64,000 nucleotides of DNA from Cristatella mucedo. Taxonomy: Eukaryota > Bryozoa > Phylactolaemata > Cristatellidae. The position numbers were made by a program, and so were the translations under genes. Location: contig WPIO01000015.1 in the NCBI GenBank assembly GCA_009760855.2, positions 5,505,001-5,569,000 of the forward strand, given 5' to 3'. The notes beneath the pieces are model-generated. The model did no database searches, was not told the DNA's origin, and saw only the letters and a program-made list of their open reading frames with translations. Shown in pieces: positions 22,913 through 33,216 of this stretch (position 1 is its first letter; each line of letters starts with the position of its first letter).

Positions 22913-23491
22913 ATAGGTCTAGGACTATCAGGGAACTAAATATTCCTCAATAGGCGCTATACATAGATTTTAAAGGAACCTTATCGATACGGTTAGTGAT
23001 TGCGTGCACTGGGCCAGCACTCATTAGAACATAAAAGGACAACTCATACGGCAGCCAGCAAAGACTGCTTTCAGCTCCTTTTCAAATTGTGTCAAGTGAG
23101 CGGCAGTCGTGACTTAGTTCAGTTGCGAGTGAGCTCCGGGCTCTGGGAGCATCCAAGCTAAGGACACGGTTTCCGAATGACTTGAAGGTTGGTTCGGATC
23201 ACAACCAAGTGACTAGTGTCAGATGCATTACAACACCTGGATAGACTGAGAAGCAGTTCAGCTCAATTTGCTGAAGAAAGAGAACGAAGGGACCTAAATT
23301 TTTAAATAAAAAAAATGTTAAATTAATTGTGCGGCACCATTGGAAGCCAGGACCGGGCAGCAAGTAGTGTTGCAATGTGGCACATGCACCACTCATGGCA
23401 GACAAGCATGGCTGCTAATGCTTGCACCAATCGTAAGCCTCTGATTTAATAGGGCAGGGACATGTAAGCTGTGACTAGGAGAAGTCGAGTG
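22913..23491 (-). mobile_element. LINE-A related 3' part, highly diverged
   Basis: Landmarks in minus orientation survive: AATAGGCGCTATACATAGATTT (terminal motif, in two halves), a GTGATTGCGTGCACTGGGCC-like 3' UTR, CTCCGGGCTCTGGGAGCATC (the AWNSLP coding region) and AGTAGTGTTGCAATGTGGC. The divergence is greater than in other copies, so this may be a distinct subfamily. Confidence 0.6.
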
Positions 23492-26400
23492 CTCTTGCTA
23501 GCAGTGATCTAGCTAAAAAAGCTGTAGATCGCAGCTCTCTAGCTCAAAGCCCTCTAGCTCAAAGCGCTCTGCCTTTCAGTACTCTAGCAGCAAGCATTCT
23601 AGCTCGCAGTGCACTAGCTTGCAGTACTCTACCTCGCACATCTGTAGCTCTCAGCACCCACTAGCTCCCAGTGCACTCTAACTCCAAACGCTCTAGCTTA
23701 CAGGGCCTAGCACTGATCTAGCTATATCTAGATAGATCTAGCTAGATCTAGCACCGATCTGGTGCTGATCTAGCGCTGATGTAGCTAGAAGAGCTCTAGA
23801 TGCCAGCTATCTAGTTCACACAGTTCTAGCTCACAGCAAGTTAGCTCGAAAAGCAATAGCTCAAAACGCTCCAGCGCCTAGCACTCTAGCTCCCAGCAAT
23901 CTAGCTCAAAGGGCTCTATCTTGCTACAGGGCTACTGAGCAGTAGATCGCAGCTCTCTAGCTCGCAGCCCTTTAGCTTTCTGCACTCCACCTCGCAGCAT
24001 TATTCTAGGTCCAGGGACTGTGGCTCGCAGAGCTCCAGGCGGCCGCTCTCGAGCTGGCAGCTCTCGAGCTCTCGGTGCTCCAGCTCACAGTGTGCTCTAT
24101 GTCTAAGCTATCTGGATCGGCGTGCTCGAGCTAGCAGTGTACTAGCTCGCATCACTCTAGGTGGTAGGGCTTTATCTGCCAGTGCTCTTATCTCGACGCA
24201 TTGTTGCTCGCATCACTCTAGGTGGCAATTTTCTAGATCTCAGCATTTTATTTAGCAACACTCTAGCACAAAGCATCCCCTAGATTGCAGCGCCCTCTAG
24301 CTGGCAGTATGCTTTAGCTGGAAGTGCTCTAGCATGCAGCCCTCTATCTTAATTTACTCTAGCTCAAAGCACACTTTCGTCTCAAGCAGTCTAGCAGGCA
24401 GCCCTCTAACTCACAACTCTCTAGCTCTTAGAGCTCTAGCTCACTACGCCTCCTTGCTCCGAGCGTCTTCTAGCTCAAAGCACTCTAGCTCAAAGTGCTC
24501 TTGATTGATGAGCACCGACTCTCTGTGCTCTAGCTCACAACATGCTCTAGCTCACAGTGCTCTGCATGGCAGCACTCTACCTCGAAGCACTCTAGCTGGC
24601 AGCCCTCTAGCTCGTATAGCTCTGAATCTTAGTGCTTCAGCTCGCTGACCTCTAGCTAGTAACACTCTCATTCTCAGTGCTCTAGCTTGCAATTAGCTCA
24701 AGCTAGGAACTGCTCTAGCTATCAGTGCTCTAGCTTGCAGTTTTCTGGCTTGCAGCACTCGTGCTGGCAGCGTTCCCTAGATCGTAGCCTTAACTTTCAG
24801 TCTTGTGGCTCAAAGGGCTTTAGCTCCAAATAATCCAGCTTGCAGTCCTCCAGCTCGCAGTGCTCAAGCTCGCAGAGCTATAGCTCTCAGTGCCCTCTAG
24901 CTCTGAAACGCCGTAGCTTCAAGTGCTCTAGCTCACAGGGTTCTAGCTCCCAGTGGTCTAGCTTGCAGCTCTCTAGCTTGCAGTGCTCTGGCTTGCAGTG
25001 TGCTCTAGCTCTAAGAATGATAGCTCTCGGTGATCTATCTCGCAGCCCTCTAGCTGCCAATGCTTTACCTTCCATCGCTCTACCTCGCAGCACTCTAGCT
25101 CTCACCTGACTCTAGCTCCAAGCAGTCTGGCTCATTGCATTCTAGCTCACAGTGCTCTAGCTCGAAGCCCTCTGGCTTCCAACGCTCCAGCTACTAGTGC
25201 ACTAGTTTACAGCACTCTAGCTCACAGAGCTCTAGCTGGAACGGCTTCAACACGCGCTAATCTAGCTCGAAGCACACTAGCTTGCATCATTTAGCTCGCA
25301 TGGCTGTAGCTAGTAGCGCTACAGCTCACCGAATTCTAACTCGCAGTGCTCTAGCTAGCAGTGCTCCTGTTTGAAGTGCTCTAGCTGGAAGCGGTATAGC
25401 TCCTATCGCTCTAGCTGGCAGAGCCATCTATCTCTCAGCACTCTGGCTGACAACGCTCTAGCTTTGAGTGCCTCTAGCTCATAGCTCACTCTAGCTTCAA
25501 GTGCTCTAGCTCACATGGCTGTAGCTACCTGCGCTCCAGCTTGCAGCTCTCTAGCTCACAGCACTCTAGCATGCAGCCTTGTAGCTCAAAGCCCCTTGGC
25601 TCGAAGCTCTGTAGCTTGCAGAGGTCTAGCTCCAAGCTCTGGAGCTGCCTTTGGTCTAGCTGGCAGGGCTCTAGCTCACAGCGCTTTAGTTCCCTGCCTG
25701 TTTAAGCTAGAAGCATCCGAGCTCACTGTGCTCTACCTTGCACTGCTCTGACTCACAGGGCTCTAGCTATAAGCCTTCTTGCTTGCAGAGCTCTAGCTCA
25801 CAGCCCTTTCTAGATCCCAGCACGCTCGCTGGCAGCATATCTAACTGGCAGTACTCTATCTCGCAGAGTAGTAGCTCTCACGACACTCAAGCACCCAATA
25901 GTTTCAAGCAATCTTGCAATATTTATATGAAGCAATCTAGCTCACGTGGCTGAAGCCAGCTGTGCTTTCGCTCCCAGAACTCAAGCTGGAAGCACCAGAT
26001 CTGGCAGGGCTCTAGCTAGCAGTGCATTAGCTGGCAGAGCTCTAGCTCATGACTCTCTGGCTTCTAGTGCTCTATCTCGAAGTGCTATAACTCCCAGTGG
26101 TCTATCTAGCAGCGCTCTAGCTCACAGGAATCTAGCTTGCAGCGCCCTAGCTACCAAAGCTCTAGCTTGCAGCCCGCTCCAGCTTAAGAACTACAGTTCG
26201 CAGTACTCTAACTCGCAGCACCCTAGCTCTCAGGGATCTAGCCCGGAGTGTTTCAGTTCGTGAAGGTCTGGATCGCAATGCTCAGGCTCTTAGTGCTCTA
26301 GCTCGCAGCGTTCTAGCTTCCAGTGCTCAAGATCCTAGTGGTCTGGCTCGCGGTACTCCGGTTCTCACCTAGCTCTAACAACAAGCTATCTAGCTCGCAG

Positions 26401-26575
26401 TGTTCTAGATCGCTGTGCTCTAACTCCCTGCACTCTAACTCTTAGTTCACTTGCTCACCAGGCGGTCAAGCTCCAAGTGTTTCAGCTCACAGAGTTGAGC
26501 TGGCAGTTCATAGCTGGCAGAGCTATTGCTCTCAGGTCTGCAGCTCGAAGCGATCTAGTTACAGTCTAGCTACAG

Positions 26576-26789
26576 TGGGCTTACAGGAATAAAACTTAAG
26601 TGCTTGTCACTTCAACTGTTATTTACTTTTTACATTGTGCAAGCCCAAGTTAAATAGAGATTTGGTTCCTTTTCGTTAATTTATCTATCCATGATACTCT
26701 GCAAACTAGTCCCTCCAGCTCATCTGGACCGTGGCAAGCCTCTGCGAAGTCGTTCCTTTTTTACCTTCTAATGTGTTGTTCGGTTCGCG
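26576..26789. other. unassigned spacer
   Basis: Short non-repetitive DNA after the end of the minisatellite. Nothing was recognised. Confidence 0.45.
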
Positions 26790-26986
26790 CAGCACACTGA
26801 ACCGCCTGCCGATGACCGCCACCAGTTCAATGTGCGATGCATGCGGTAGAGGAGAGCACGACTCCCTTTGAACCCTCTCCCTCCTGAGTCTGTTCTCCTC
26901 GACCGGGGCTGTGCATTTACCGACCCAGATGGTGAATCCACCATCTGTTCACCAACAGGTTACCGGCTTGTGTCCGCGCCACATCA
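26790..26986 (-). mobile_element. LTR-like repeat R1, copy 2
   Basis: Homologous to 9,601-9,817 over nearly its whole length, with the best match at ATGGTGAATCCACCATCTG and the edge CCACATCA (TGATGTGG on the minus strand). The left limit is uncertain because similarity fades. No internal retrotransposon region adjoins it. Confidence 0.45.
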
Positions 26987-28514
26987 AAGGAAAACCGCAG
27001 CTGTGCACCAGCCCCTGTCAATGAGGCTTTGAACAGCTGTTTACTAGTGGTTTAGCAAACGAGCAGGACCGGCCTGCATACGATCAAAGCCCACCAGACT
27101 TTCCAGGGACGGCTTAAGGAGATAAATACGATCCACATTCGGTAGAAGACCGTTCAACCTACTGTAATGGCACAGCGCCAGCCGGGTCAAAGGAAAAATA
27201 GGATGAAAGCCTCAGCCTCAGTTCTTCGGCAGCCAACATCATCGAGCTAAGAAAACGAGAACCACGTTCACTCCCCGACTCATTTAATCGTCTCGTTTAT
27301 CGATTCTGTGAACATTAATCGATTTTACAAGTCAGAGTAGCTATACAATCGATCGTTAGGGCACGATGAAAACTAAACTGGAATTTTAAAGGTACAATAA
27401 CAAGTTTGAGCACGATACCGGCCTTCCAGCTGTGGAGCCAGTGGGTAGAGTCCTGAGCCTACGACGGGTAATATGGCCATTTTCTGCTTTATTCTGACAA
27501 TTAAACAGATGAACAGGCAAGGTATGGTGATCAGTGCTACTTTATAAGCTCTCTTGATGACTTGGAATCAAGTTCCATGGCAAAAGACTCGGTCAGACTG
27601 TCGCCATTGTAGATGCTGCATCCTTTTATTGGTCATCGATTCCTTCGTTCGGCTGGCAATTAAAAGGCTGTTCCTGTGGTGCCTCGGCATAATGCACAAT
27701 CAACAATTGGTTTCGCAAATTCGGATCCATTTCCGACAAAATCTGGTGCTTGATCCAATGAACTGCTGAGTTCAAAAGCATCCTAGACAATCTTTGATGC
27801 TTCCGGCAATGGCTATCGATCAACTGGTTTGAGTTGTGCGATCTTAAGGGAGTTGATTATGCTTTCGTACACTCCTGAATATCAATAAAGTGCAACTTTG
27901 TGCATCCGTACAACCATCCGATTAGTTTTACATGAATGGAATATTTGAGAGTCAAAATCTATGCAGAAAGTACACTTAATTTGCAGTTTCACAACGGCAA
28001 TTTAAGCAGGTAGATACTGCTTTGAACTCGTAATTCACATCTTCCAGACGCACGTTTATTATCCATTGCAAAAGTGACCGCGAACGGGAGACGTCTACCT
28101 ACAGGGAGCTGTACAGTAGTCAGCTCCAGATGGTGAACACTGTACTTGCCTGCTGACAATTCTCTCTTTTTTTCTACACTAGCCATACATGCCTGCTGAC
28201 CCATTGCATGTCATCGACATATGATTCGTGAAAAGGGTCGGCAGTTTTCGAATCCGTTACACTTTGAGTCTTGAAAAATGTAGCACCATCTTTGGTGGCC
28301 ACTCTAGGTCGAAAATGCACTTGCCAACAATTGAATGTACGTAAAAGCCTGCTTTCGTGTCCTCACACCCCATTCTTGCACAGTTAACGGTATAGTAAGA
28401 GTAAAGCGTGAAGACCTGATGCCCATAACGTGAAAAACTTATGAAAAGACAGCGTGATACAACTCGTAAGCAACACTGTCAAAGACACTGCTCACGGTAA
28501 AGCGTAAGGAGTTT
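26987..28514. other. unassigned sequence
   Basis: About 1.5 kb without recognised repeats. Short open frames on the minus strand (about 65-70 codons at 27,626-27,823 and 27,989-28,204) carry no identifiable domain. Confidence 0.45.
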
Positions 28515-28612
28515 AATTTGCAAGGTAAATTGCTCACTATTCACGACCGAAGTCGCACGTTCAAATCCTGCAGGGGGTGATTATCTATAGCCACCTGCGA
28601 CTACTAACAATA
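28515..28612 (+). mobile_element. partial tRNA-derived SINE
   Basis: It contains GGTAAATTGCTCACTATTCACGACC in decayed form and a B-box-like GTTCAAATCCTGC, then breaks off in the body. A complete copy begins immediately after it in the same orientation. Confidence 0.6.
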
Positions 28613-28617
28613 GCCAT

Positions 28618-28865
28618 TGGTGGGCCGTGATGGCAAACTAGGTAAGGCGGTTGCTTTCACGACCTTGGTCTTGAGGTCGTGGGTTCGATTCCTGTGTTGG
28701 ACGATTCTTTATCTCCACTGCAAGCGGTGGTGATAGCCATAAAGGCTCTTCTGTCGCTATAAAAAAGAGACTGTTTCATCAGCTAGGATTTATTTTATTT
28801 ATTTATTTGTTAAGTCTGTTCTATCGCTATACAAATTAGGCTGTTAACCAGCTAATATTTATTGC
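28618..28865 (+). mobile_element. tRNA-derived SINE, best copy
   Basis: The Pol III promoter is well preserved: an A-box at 28,631-28,647 (TGGCAAACTAGGTAAGG) and a perfect B-box at 28,682-28,692 (GGTTCGATTCC), about 50 bp apart. The body carries an inverted repeat (TTTATCTCCACTGC against GTGGTGATAGCCATAAAG). The end reads CTGTCGCTATAAAAAAGAG, then CTGTTTCATCAGCTAGG and a (TTTA)n-like tail to 28,812. A second, partial copy of the 3' end follows (CTATCGCTATACAAATTAGG to 28,865). SINEs of this kind depend on a partner LINE. The 3' end resembles neither LINE-A nor LINE-B. Confidence 0.9.
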
Positions 28866-29893
28866 AGCTGGTACGGCAAGTGACTTTATGCAGACTCAAT
28901 AAAAGTGTATAACACAAAATAGCGCTCCCTGCAATAATAATCATAAGGTACTTGATAAAGCGCCATTGGAGATGCACAAGGTCAGTATGTGAGTGTAGTA
29001 AGTCGCAGCATGCACAGGGTAAGCACACATAAACACATAACATACTAATTACAGGCCCTCACTGACTCATAGATAGGTGCGTTTTTTAGTTCTTTTTAAA
29101 CGTGGTCAAGTCAGGGGATGACATGATGGGTGATGGGAGATCAAAGTGAGTTTCAGGATATGGGAGCATAAGAATTAAATCCTCGGTCTCTAGAGGATTT
29201 CAGGTTTAGATGAGGCGTAGGTGAACAGTTAGATTTCAAAGAGCAGTGATGTGTTGCTTGGCCTGGCGGGGCAGCAGATCTAATAAGTAGGCTGAAGCCA
29301 AAGAATGGAGGGACCTCAAAGTGAGCAACCGAGCCTTGAAATCGATTCGCTGCTTGACTAGAAGCTAGTTCAGGTCACCGAGAAGTGGTGTGTGAAGTGT
29401 AACTGCCACGTATGACCGACGAACCTAGCTGCAGAGTTTTTACCTGCTGTACGCCTCTCATTGCACATGCTGGTAGGCCAGCAAGCAGGGAGTTACACAA
29501 GTCAAGAAAGGATGTCACAAATGCAGGGACCAACTTTGATGTGGTATCCTTATCTAAACAAGCCCAATTTTTAGCAAAGGTCTGTAGCCGAAATTAGGCA
29601 GACTTAATTGAGAAGCTGATCGGTTCGTCTAGCATAAAATCACTTTGATACATCACACCTTCAACAGTAGACATGCTGGCAGATCCGATTTTGAGCGTCA
29701 GCCTTTAAAATGTCTGAGTCACGCTTGGTTTGCCTATTACTAGTAAGTTTGTTTTATCATCATTTAATTTTAGAAAATTTGCTGCCATCAATATGTGGAT
29801 CTAACTAATACATGCAGCAAGGGAGTTGAGAGAATTCAAGGTGCTCGAAGGCTGGGAGCGGTCAAGCAACTGAGTGTCATCCACATAGAGGTG

Positions 29894-29955
29894 TAAAGCG
29901 CCTAGAAAAAGATTGAGTTCTCTGAGGGCGCCTTATCAAGTGAGAAATTATTATT
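29894..29955 (+). mobile_element. 62-bp LINE-A micro-insertion
   Basis: Just the terminal LINE-A motif (TAAAGCGCCTAGAAAAAG, then AGTTCTCTGAGGGCG) and an ATT tail are inserted, in the opposite orientation, into the older LINE-A copy. Flanks AGAGGTG and AAAAGTG each differ by one base from AGAAGTG, the sequence of other copies at this spot, so they look like a 7-bp target-site duplication. Confidence 0.8.
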
Positions 29956-30084
29956 AAAAGTGAAAGCTTAGATTGCGCCCTTGGCAATAGTATCGGCAAG
30001 AGGGAGTGTATAAACCGTGAAAAGTACCAGTTTTAGCACGGAGCCCTGAGAAACCTCATATTTTAGAGGTACCTTGGATGATTT

Positions 30085-30519
30085 TTATCCATTCACATCT
30101 ATACTCTGAAGTCTCTTACCGAGAAAGGACATGAACCATTGCAGAGCAGTGCCACTGGTGATCAGGCGGAAAAAGAGGCGCTCAAGAATGGCTTGGTGGT
30201 CGAAAGTATCAAAAGCTGCCGAAAGATCGAGCAGAACATGCAGATAAACTCTACCTATGTCTGCATTCTTAAGGAGGTTATTGTACATCCGAAGCAATGC
30301 TGAATCTATGGAGTAATTAGCTCTAAAGCCAGTCTGGAACTTATTAGCGAGATTTGAAGTTTTAATATATAAGCTCAGTTGGTCTGCAGCGACTAGTTCG
30401 AATGTCATTGATAGGAATAGTAGACCAGAGACTGGGCAGTAGTTGCTCAATTTCACTTGGTATTGTGTCGCTTTCTTGTAAAGTGGTCTGACTATAGCTT
30501 TTTTAAATTGCTGGGCCAT
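30085..30519 (-). pseudogene. LINE-A reverse transcriptase remnant
   Basis: A 144-codon open stretch holds the first RT blocks: IVRPLYKKATQYQVKLSNYC, FQTGFRANYSIDSALLRMYN, LLDLSAAFDTFDHQ and QWFMSFLGKRLQSI. The His-Ser-Thr run of better copies reads YSID here. The catalytic YADD block downstream (about 29,870) is destroyed. Only the conserved order of motifs identifies it. Confidence 0.75.
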
Positions 30520-31477
30520 GATCTGAAGCTAATGATACATAAATGGCGTTTGGCATGCATGGCAGCAGCAGATCAATACAACGTAGGAGCTATACAGTGG
30601 AAATACGGTCCAAAGGACTCGTAGTCTTCTTTGATTGAGATAGGAACTTTAGGATGAAATCACTACTGACCTGCTTAAATGTAGACATGAAGTGCTGCAA
30701 GGAATCGAGCGACAACATTTTAGGGGGATGCTGCCATCGTAGGGATAGACTTTCTAATCTTGTCTATCTTCCGGACAAAGAGTCGAGAGAAGCGATCAGC
30801 ACGATCACACAGATCGTCAGGTATGAGCTAATCTGGGCGCGGTTGAGGTAATGGTTGACCGTCGACATCAGCATTTTTTGATAGTCCATCTATAATTCAA
30901 CTATGTTTGTATAAAAGCTAGACGACTTTTTCTGGGATCTACTGGCGTGACCTACAGTAGTCCTCGCCTGCCTATCGATGGACAATCAGTCTTTGTGTAC
31001 GCTTGTATTAGCTTTCTCTTGGTAGACCTAGCTATTTTAACGTCTATGGTAAACCATAGGCCGTCTGGGTGAGAGCGTACAATGGGCTTGGTCAGAAGTT
31101 TAGACTTATCGAGCGTATAAGATCGTGTCCTGTTGTAGCTATCTACCAATGACGACAGGTTGGAGGGGGCTGAGCAGCAGAGACGAGGCAGATATTCTTG
31201 CACGACAGCATCGATGACAAAAGTCTTGAGATTTGGCGATTCACAGGCAATTTTAGAGGAGGAGAATGCGAGCACGCAGTGTGTAGACTGAATGAGATCT
31301 GAATGTGGTCAGATAAGCAGGATTTGGTAGAAGTTAGTAATGACAGAATGCAGTATTATGGGAAATTTAGTTGAGTGTGCAACCCTTGATTTTAGTAGGT
31401 CATTCACATGAGCCCCAATAGACAATGAGTCTGTCAGTGCGCGAAATTCAGTGCTGAGGCGTCAGATAATTTTTTTA

Positions 31478-31920
31478 TCAAAGTGAATGGGTGAATGCTG
31501 AGTTAACTTGTAACGAAGAATGATAATCTTTTGAACACAAAATTGAAATGAGATAGGAAAAGTCTGAGATAATAGAATATTTTGTATCAGGTAGGCGATT
31601 GACTACCACCACCGTCGGTAGCTTGTTATCGAGTGAAATCGAGAAAATTGATATGAAAGACTGCTTTGAAGGTGCTGCAAATGGTTTGAAGTTTAAATTT
31701 GAGTGAACGATAACAGCAAGTCTACCTCTAGTTTTGATTGATCTGGGTGTACGAAAGAATGAGAAACCGCTCGGGGTAACGTCTTTAATCGTCGGGCAGT
31801 TTACCGATTTTAGCCAAGTTCCAGTATAGACGCGCCGGTTGAGCCCATTTTCAAAAATACGGTCGCTTAATACTAGAAGTTTATTGCACAATGAGCGAGG
31901 ATTTCAAAGACAAGCATTTA
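31478..31920 (-). pseudogene. LINE-A endonuclease remnant
   Basis: The frame shows CNKLLVLSDRIFENGLN, then TGTWLKSVNCPTIKDVTPSG, where the catalytic Glu of LTETWL has become Gly, and PTVVVVNRLPDTKYS in place of the YRPPGT block. A TGA stands just before the CNK segment, at the very codon that is TAG in the 11.7-15.4 kb copy. The GDFN and SDH regions further down are unrecognisable or shifted. Confidence 0.75.
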
Positions 31921-32125
31921 GTCGGGCCGCGGGTGTTGTAACAAGCATATTGACACTAAGTTAGAGAGAGTTACAGTGACGTATTTGGAAGAGCTTGCTG
32001 AATGGTTTAAGACATTGCTAAGAATACCAAACGAGCGGGTACTCAGCTGGCAGTTTCTGCCAAACGAGCGGCGTCTAAGCTGGTGCCTCCGGCCACCACG
32101 GCAGCTCCTGGGTGCTTGTCTGATT

Positions 32126-32196
32126 TAACAGCCGAATTTATTAGCCGATTTAGCAGCCGAATTTATTTGCTGATTTAGCAGCCAAATTTAGAGGCG
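32126..32196. repeat. ~24-bp repeat, 3 units
   Basis: Three degenerate units of the form GATTTAGCAGCCGAATTTAT stand in tandem next to the 5' end of the old LINE-A. The unit resembles the SINE 3' end (GCTGATTTAACAGCC), so it may be an amplified SINE terminus. Confidence 0.7.
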
Positions 32197-32297
32197 AAAG
32201 AGCCTAGGCGGCTACTACCCCTAGCAGCATGAAATACAGGATTGTGATATCTCGGGGGACGACCCAACCACCAATATCGCTAGCGAAGTGCGACCTC

Positions 32298-32330
32298 TCG
32301 GGCACCTCGGGTCAAGACCGAGGTGCCCGA
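32298..32330. repeat. perfect 13-bp inverted repeat
   Basis: TCGGGCACCTCGG and CCGAGGTGCCCGA are exact complements separated by the 7-base loop GTCAAGA. A GC-rich hairpin is expected in single-stranded DNA or RNA. No T-run follows, and nothing identifies a transcript here. Confidence 0.75.
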
Positions 32331-33047
32331 ATTGACTACCGGCAGACAGTCGGCAAAAAAAGAGTCTCTTATGGCCATGATTGTACCTTACGCTAGTAAG
32401 GTGGCCGGTCATTGATACTATGACTAGACTTACATAAAAAGTACACAAGTTTGAGTTACGTAAATAATCATTGTACTGCTCTTGTGACTGATCCTCTTTG
32501 ACTTTTTTATAGCGGGCTTTTATTCGAAGTAAGTGAGAAAGATCATTGGTCTTCAAAAGTGTAGGGTATCAAACTATATACTATCTTGCTCTCATCCAAT
32601 GGCAGTTTTGAAGATCACCATTTGTAATTTATTACCGCAAGCATGTGAATGTAGCGAGCACAAAAACGACCCTGGTGTAAAACATAGTTTTAGATTTTCT
32701 TTTGGTATGGAAATAGTCGTCGTCGCTTCAACTCGAGCCGGGCATCACTGTGCTGGTCTCGAGAGCTCGACCCGCATGAGCTGCTGATCGAGGTATTTCA
32801 TGTCCAATAGGAACTTGCTATTGCTCAGCTGCTGCTACTGCTACAGGTGTGAGCAGCTGAAGGAAAGGGAAGCATGTTGAACGTCAAAGATAACTGACCC
32901 TTGACCGACAAAGAATCGTCCTTTCAAATTAGGCTGTCAATTTGACTAGAAATGGTGCGGAGAAAGATCGTATGCACGACAATATCCGTCATTACCGAGC
33001 TTGCGGAGGGAATTGTTCCCTCCACAAAACAACCTCTTGGGGGAGAC
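32331..33047. other. unassigned sequence
   Basis: No repeat or gene was recognised between the hairpin and the next SINE. Confidence 0.45.
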
Positions 33048-33048
33048 C

Positions 33049-33216
33049 TGATGAGTCATTATGGAACACTAGGTAAGTTAGTTTTTATTCACTGACCGAA
33101 ATCGTGGGTTTGAATCCTGCGGCTTAGGATCCTTTACCACCACTGTAAGCTGTGGTGAGAGTAGTAAAGGCTGTTCTGCTTGTATGCGAAAACGGCTGTT
33201 AAACCAGCTAGGATTA
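33049..33216 (+). mobile_element. tRNA-derived SINE
   Basis: An A-box region (ATGGAACACTAGGTAAG), TTCACTGACCGAAATCGTGG, a B-box (GGTTTGAATCCTGC), hairpin arms (CCTTTACCACCACTG and GTGGTGAGAGTAGTAAAGG) and the end CTGTTAAACCAGCTAGG are present. There is no long A-rich tail. Confidence 0.85.

Larger units (their letters stand above)
20395..26575. repeat. ~15-bp minisatellite, right arm (6 kb)
   Basis: About 6 kb of degenerate tandem repeat with the approximate unit GCTCTAGCTCGCAGT, drifting between about 13 and 17 bp. CTAGCT recurs throughout. Because 15 is a multiple of three, plus frames show five-residue patterns such as CSSSQ in one frame and ALARS in another, for up to about 125 codons. 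Inserted into it are a LINE-B tail (21,608-21,873), a CT tract, a second LINE-B tail in inverse direction (22,676-22,806), a CTG/CTA tract and an old LINE-A piece (22,913-23,491). Together with the left arm the array once exceeded 5 kb of pure repeat. Confidence 0.9.
28933..32118 (-). mobile_element. LINE-A, nearly full-length, old
   Basis: It spans the 3' tail at 28,933 to the 5' UTR near 32,118 (compare GGCGTCTAAGCTGG with the GC-rich 5' UTR of the 11.7-15.4 kb copy). Endonuclease and RT remnants lie in order between. It is riddled with substitutions and small gaps, and a 62-bp fragment of another LINE-A tail sits inside it at 29,894-29,955. Confidence 0.85.

Noticed and set aside
27626-27823. 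Minus-strand frame resembling a BTB-BACK helix
   Set aside because: Only a loose WIKH-like pattern over ~30 residues was seen, without neighbouring BTB or Kelch sequence.
28618-28700. tRNA gene
   Set aside because: A and B boxes are present, but no acceptor stem or clover-leaf can be drawn. The segment continues into a body and tail shared by about ten dispersed copies, so it is a SINE head.
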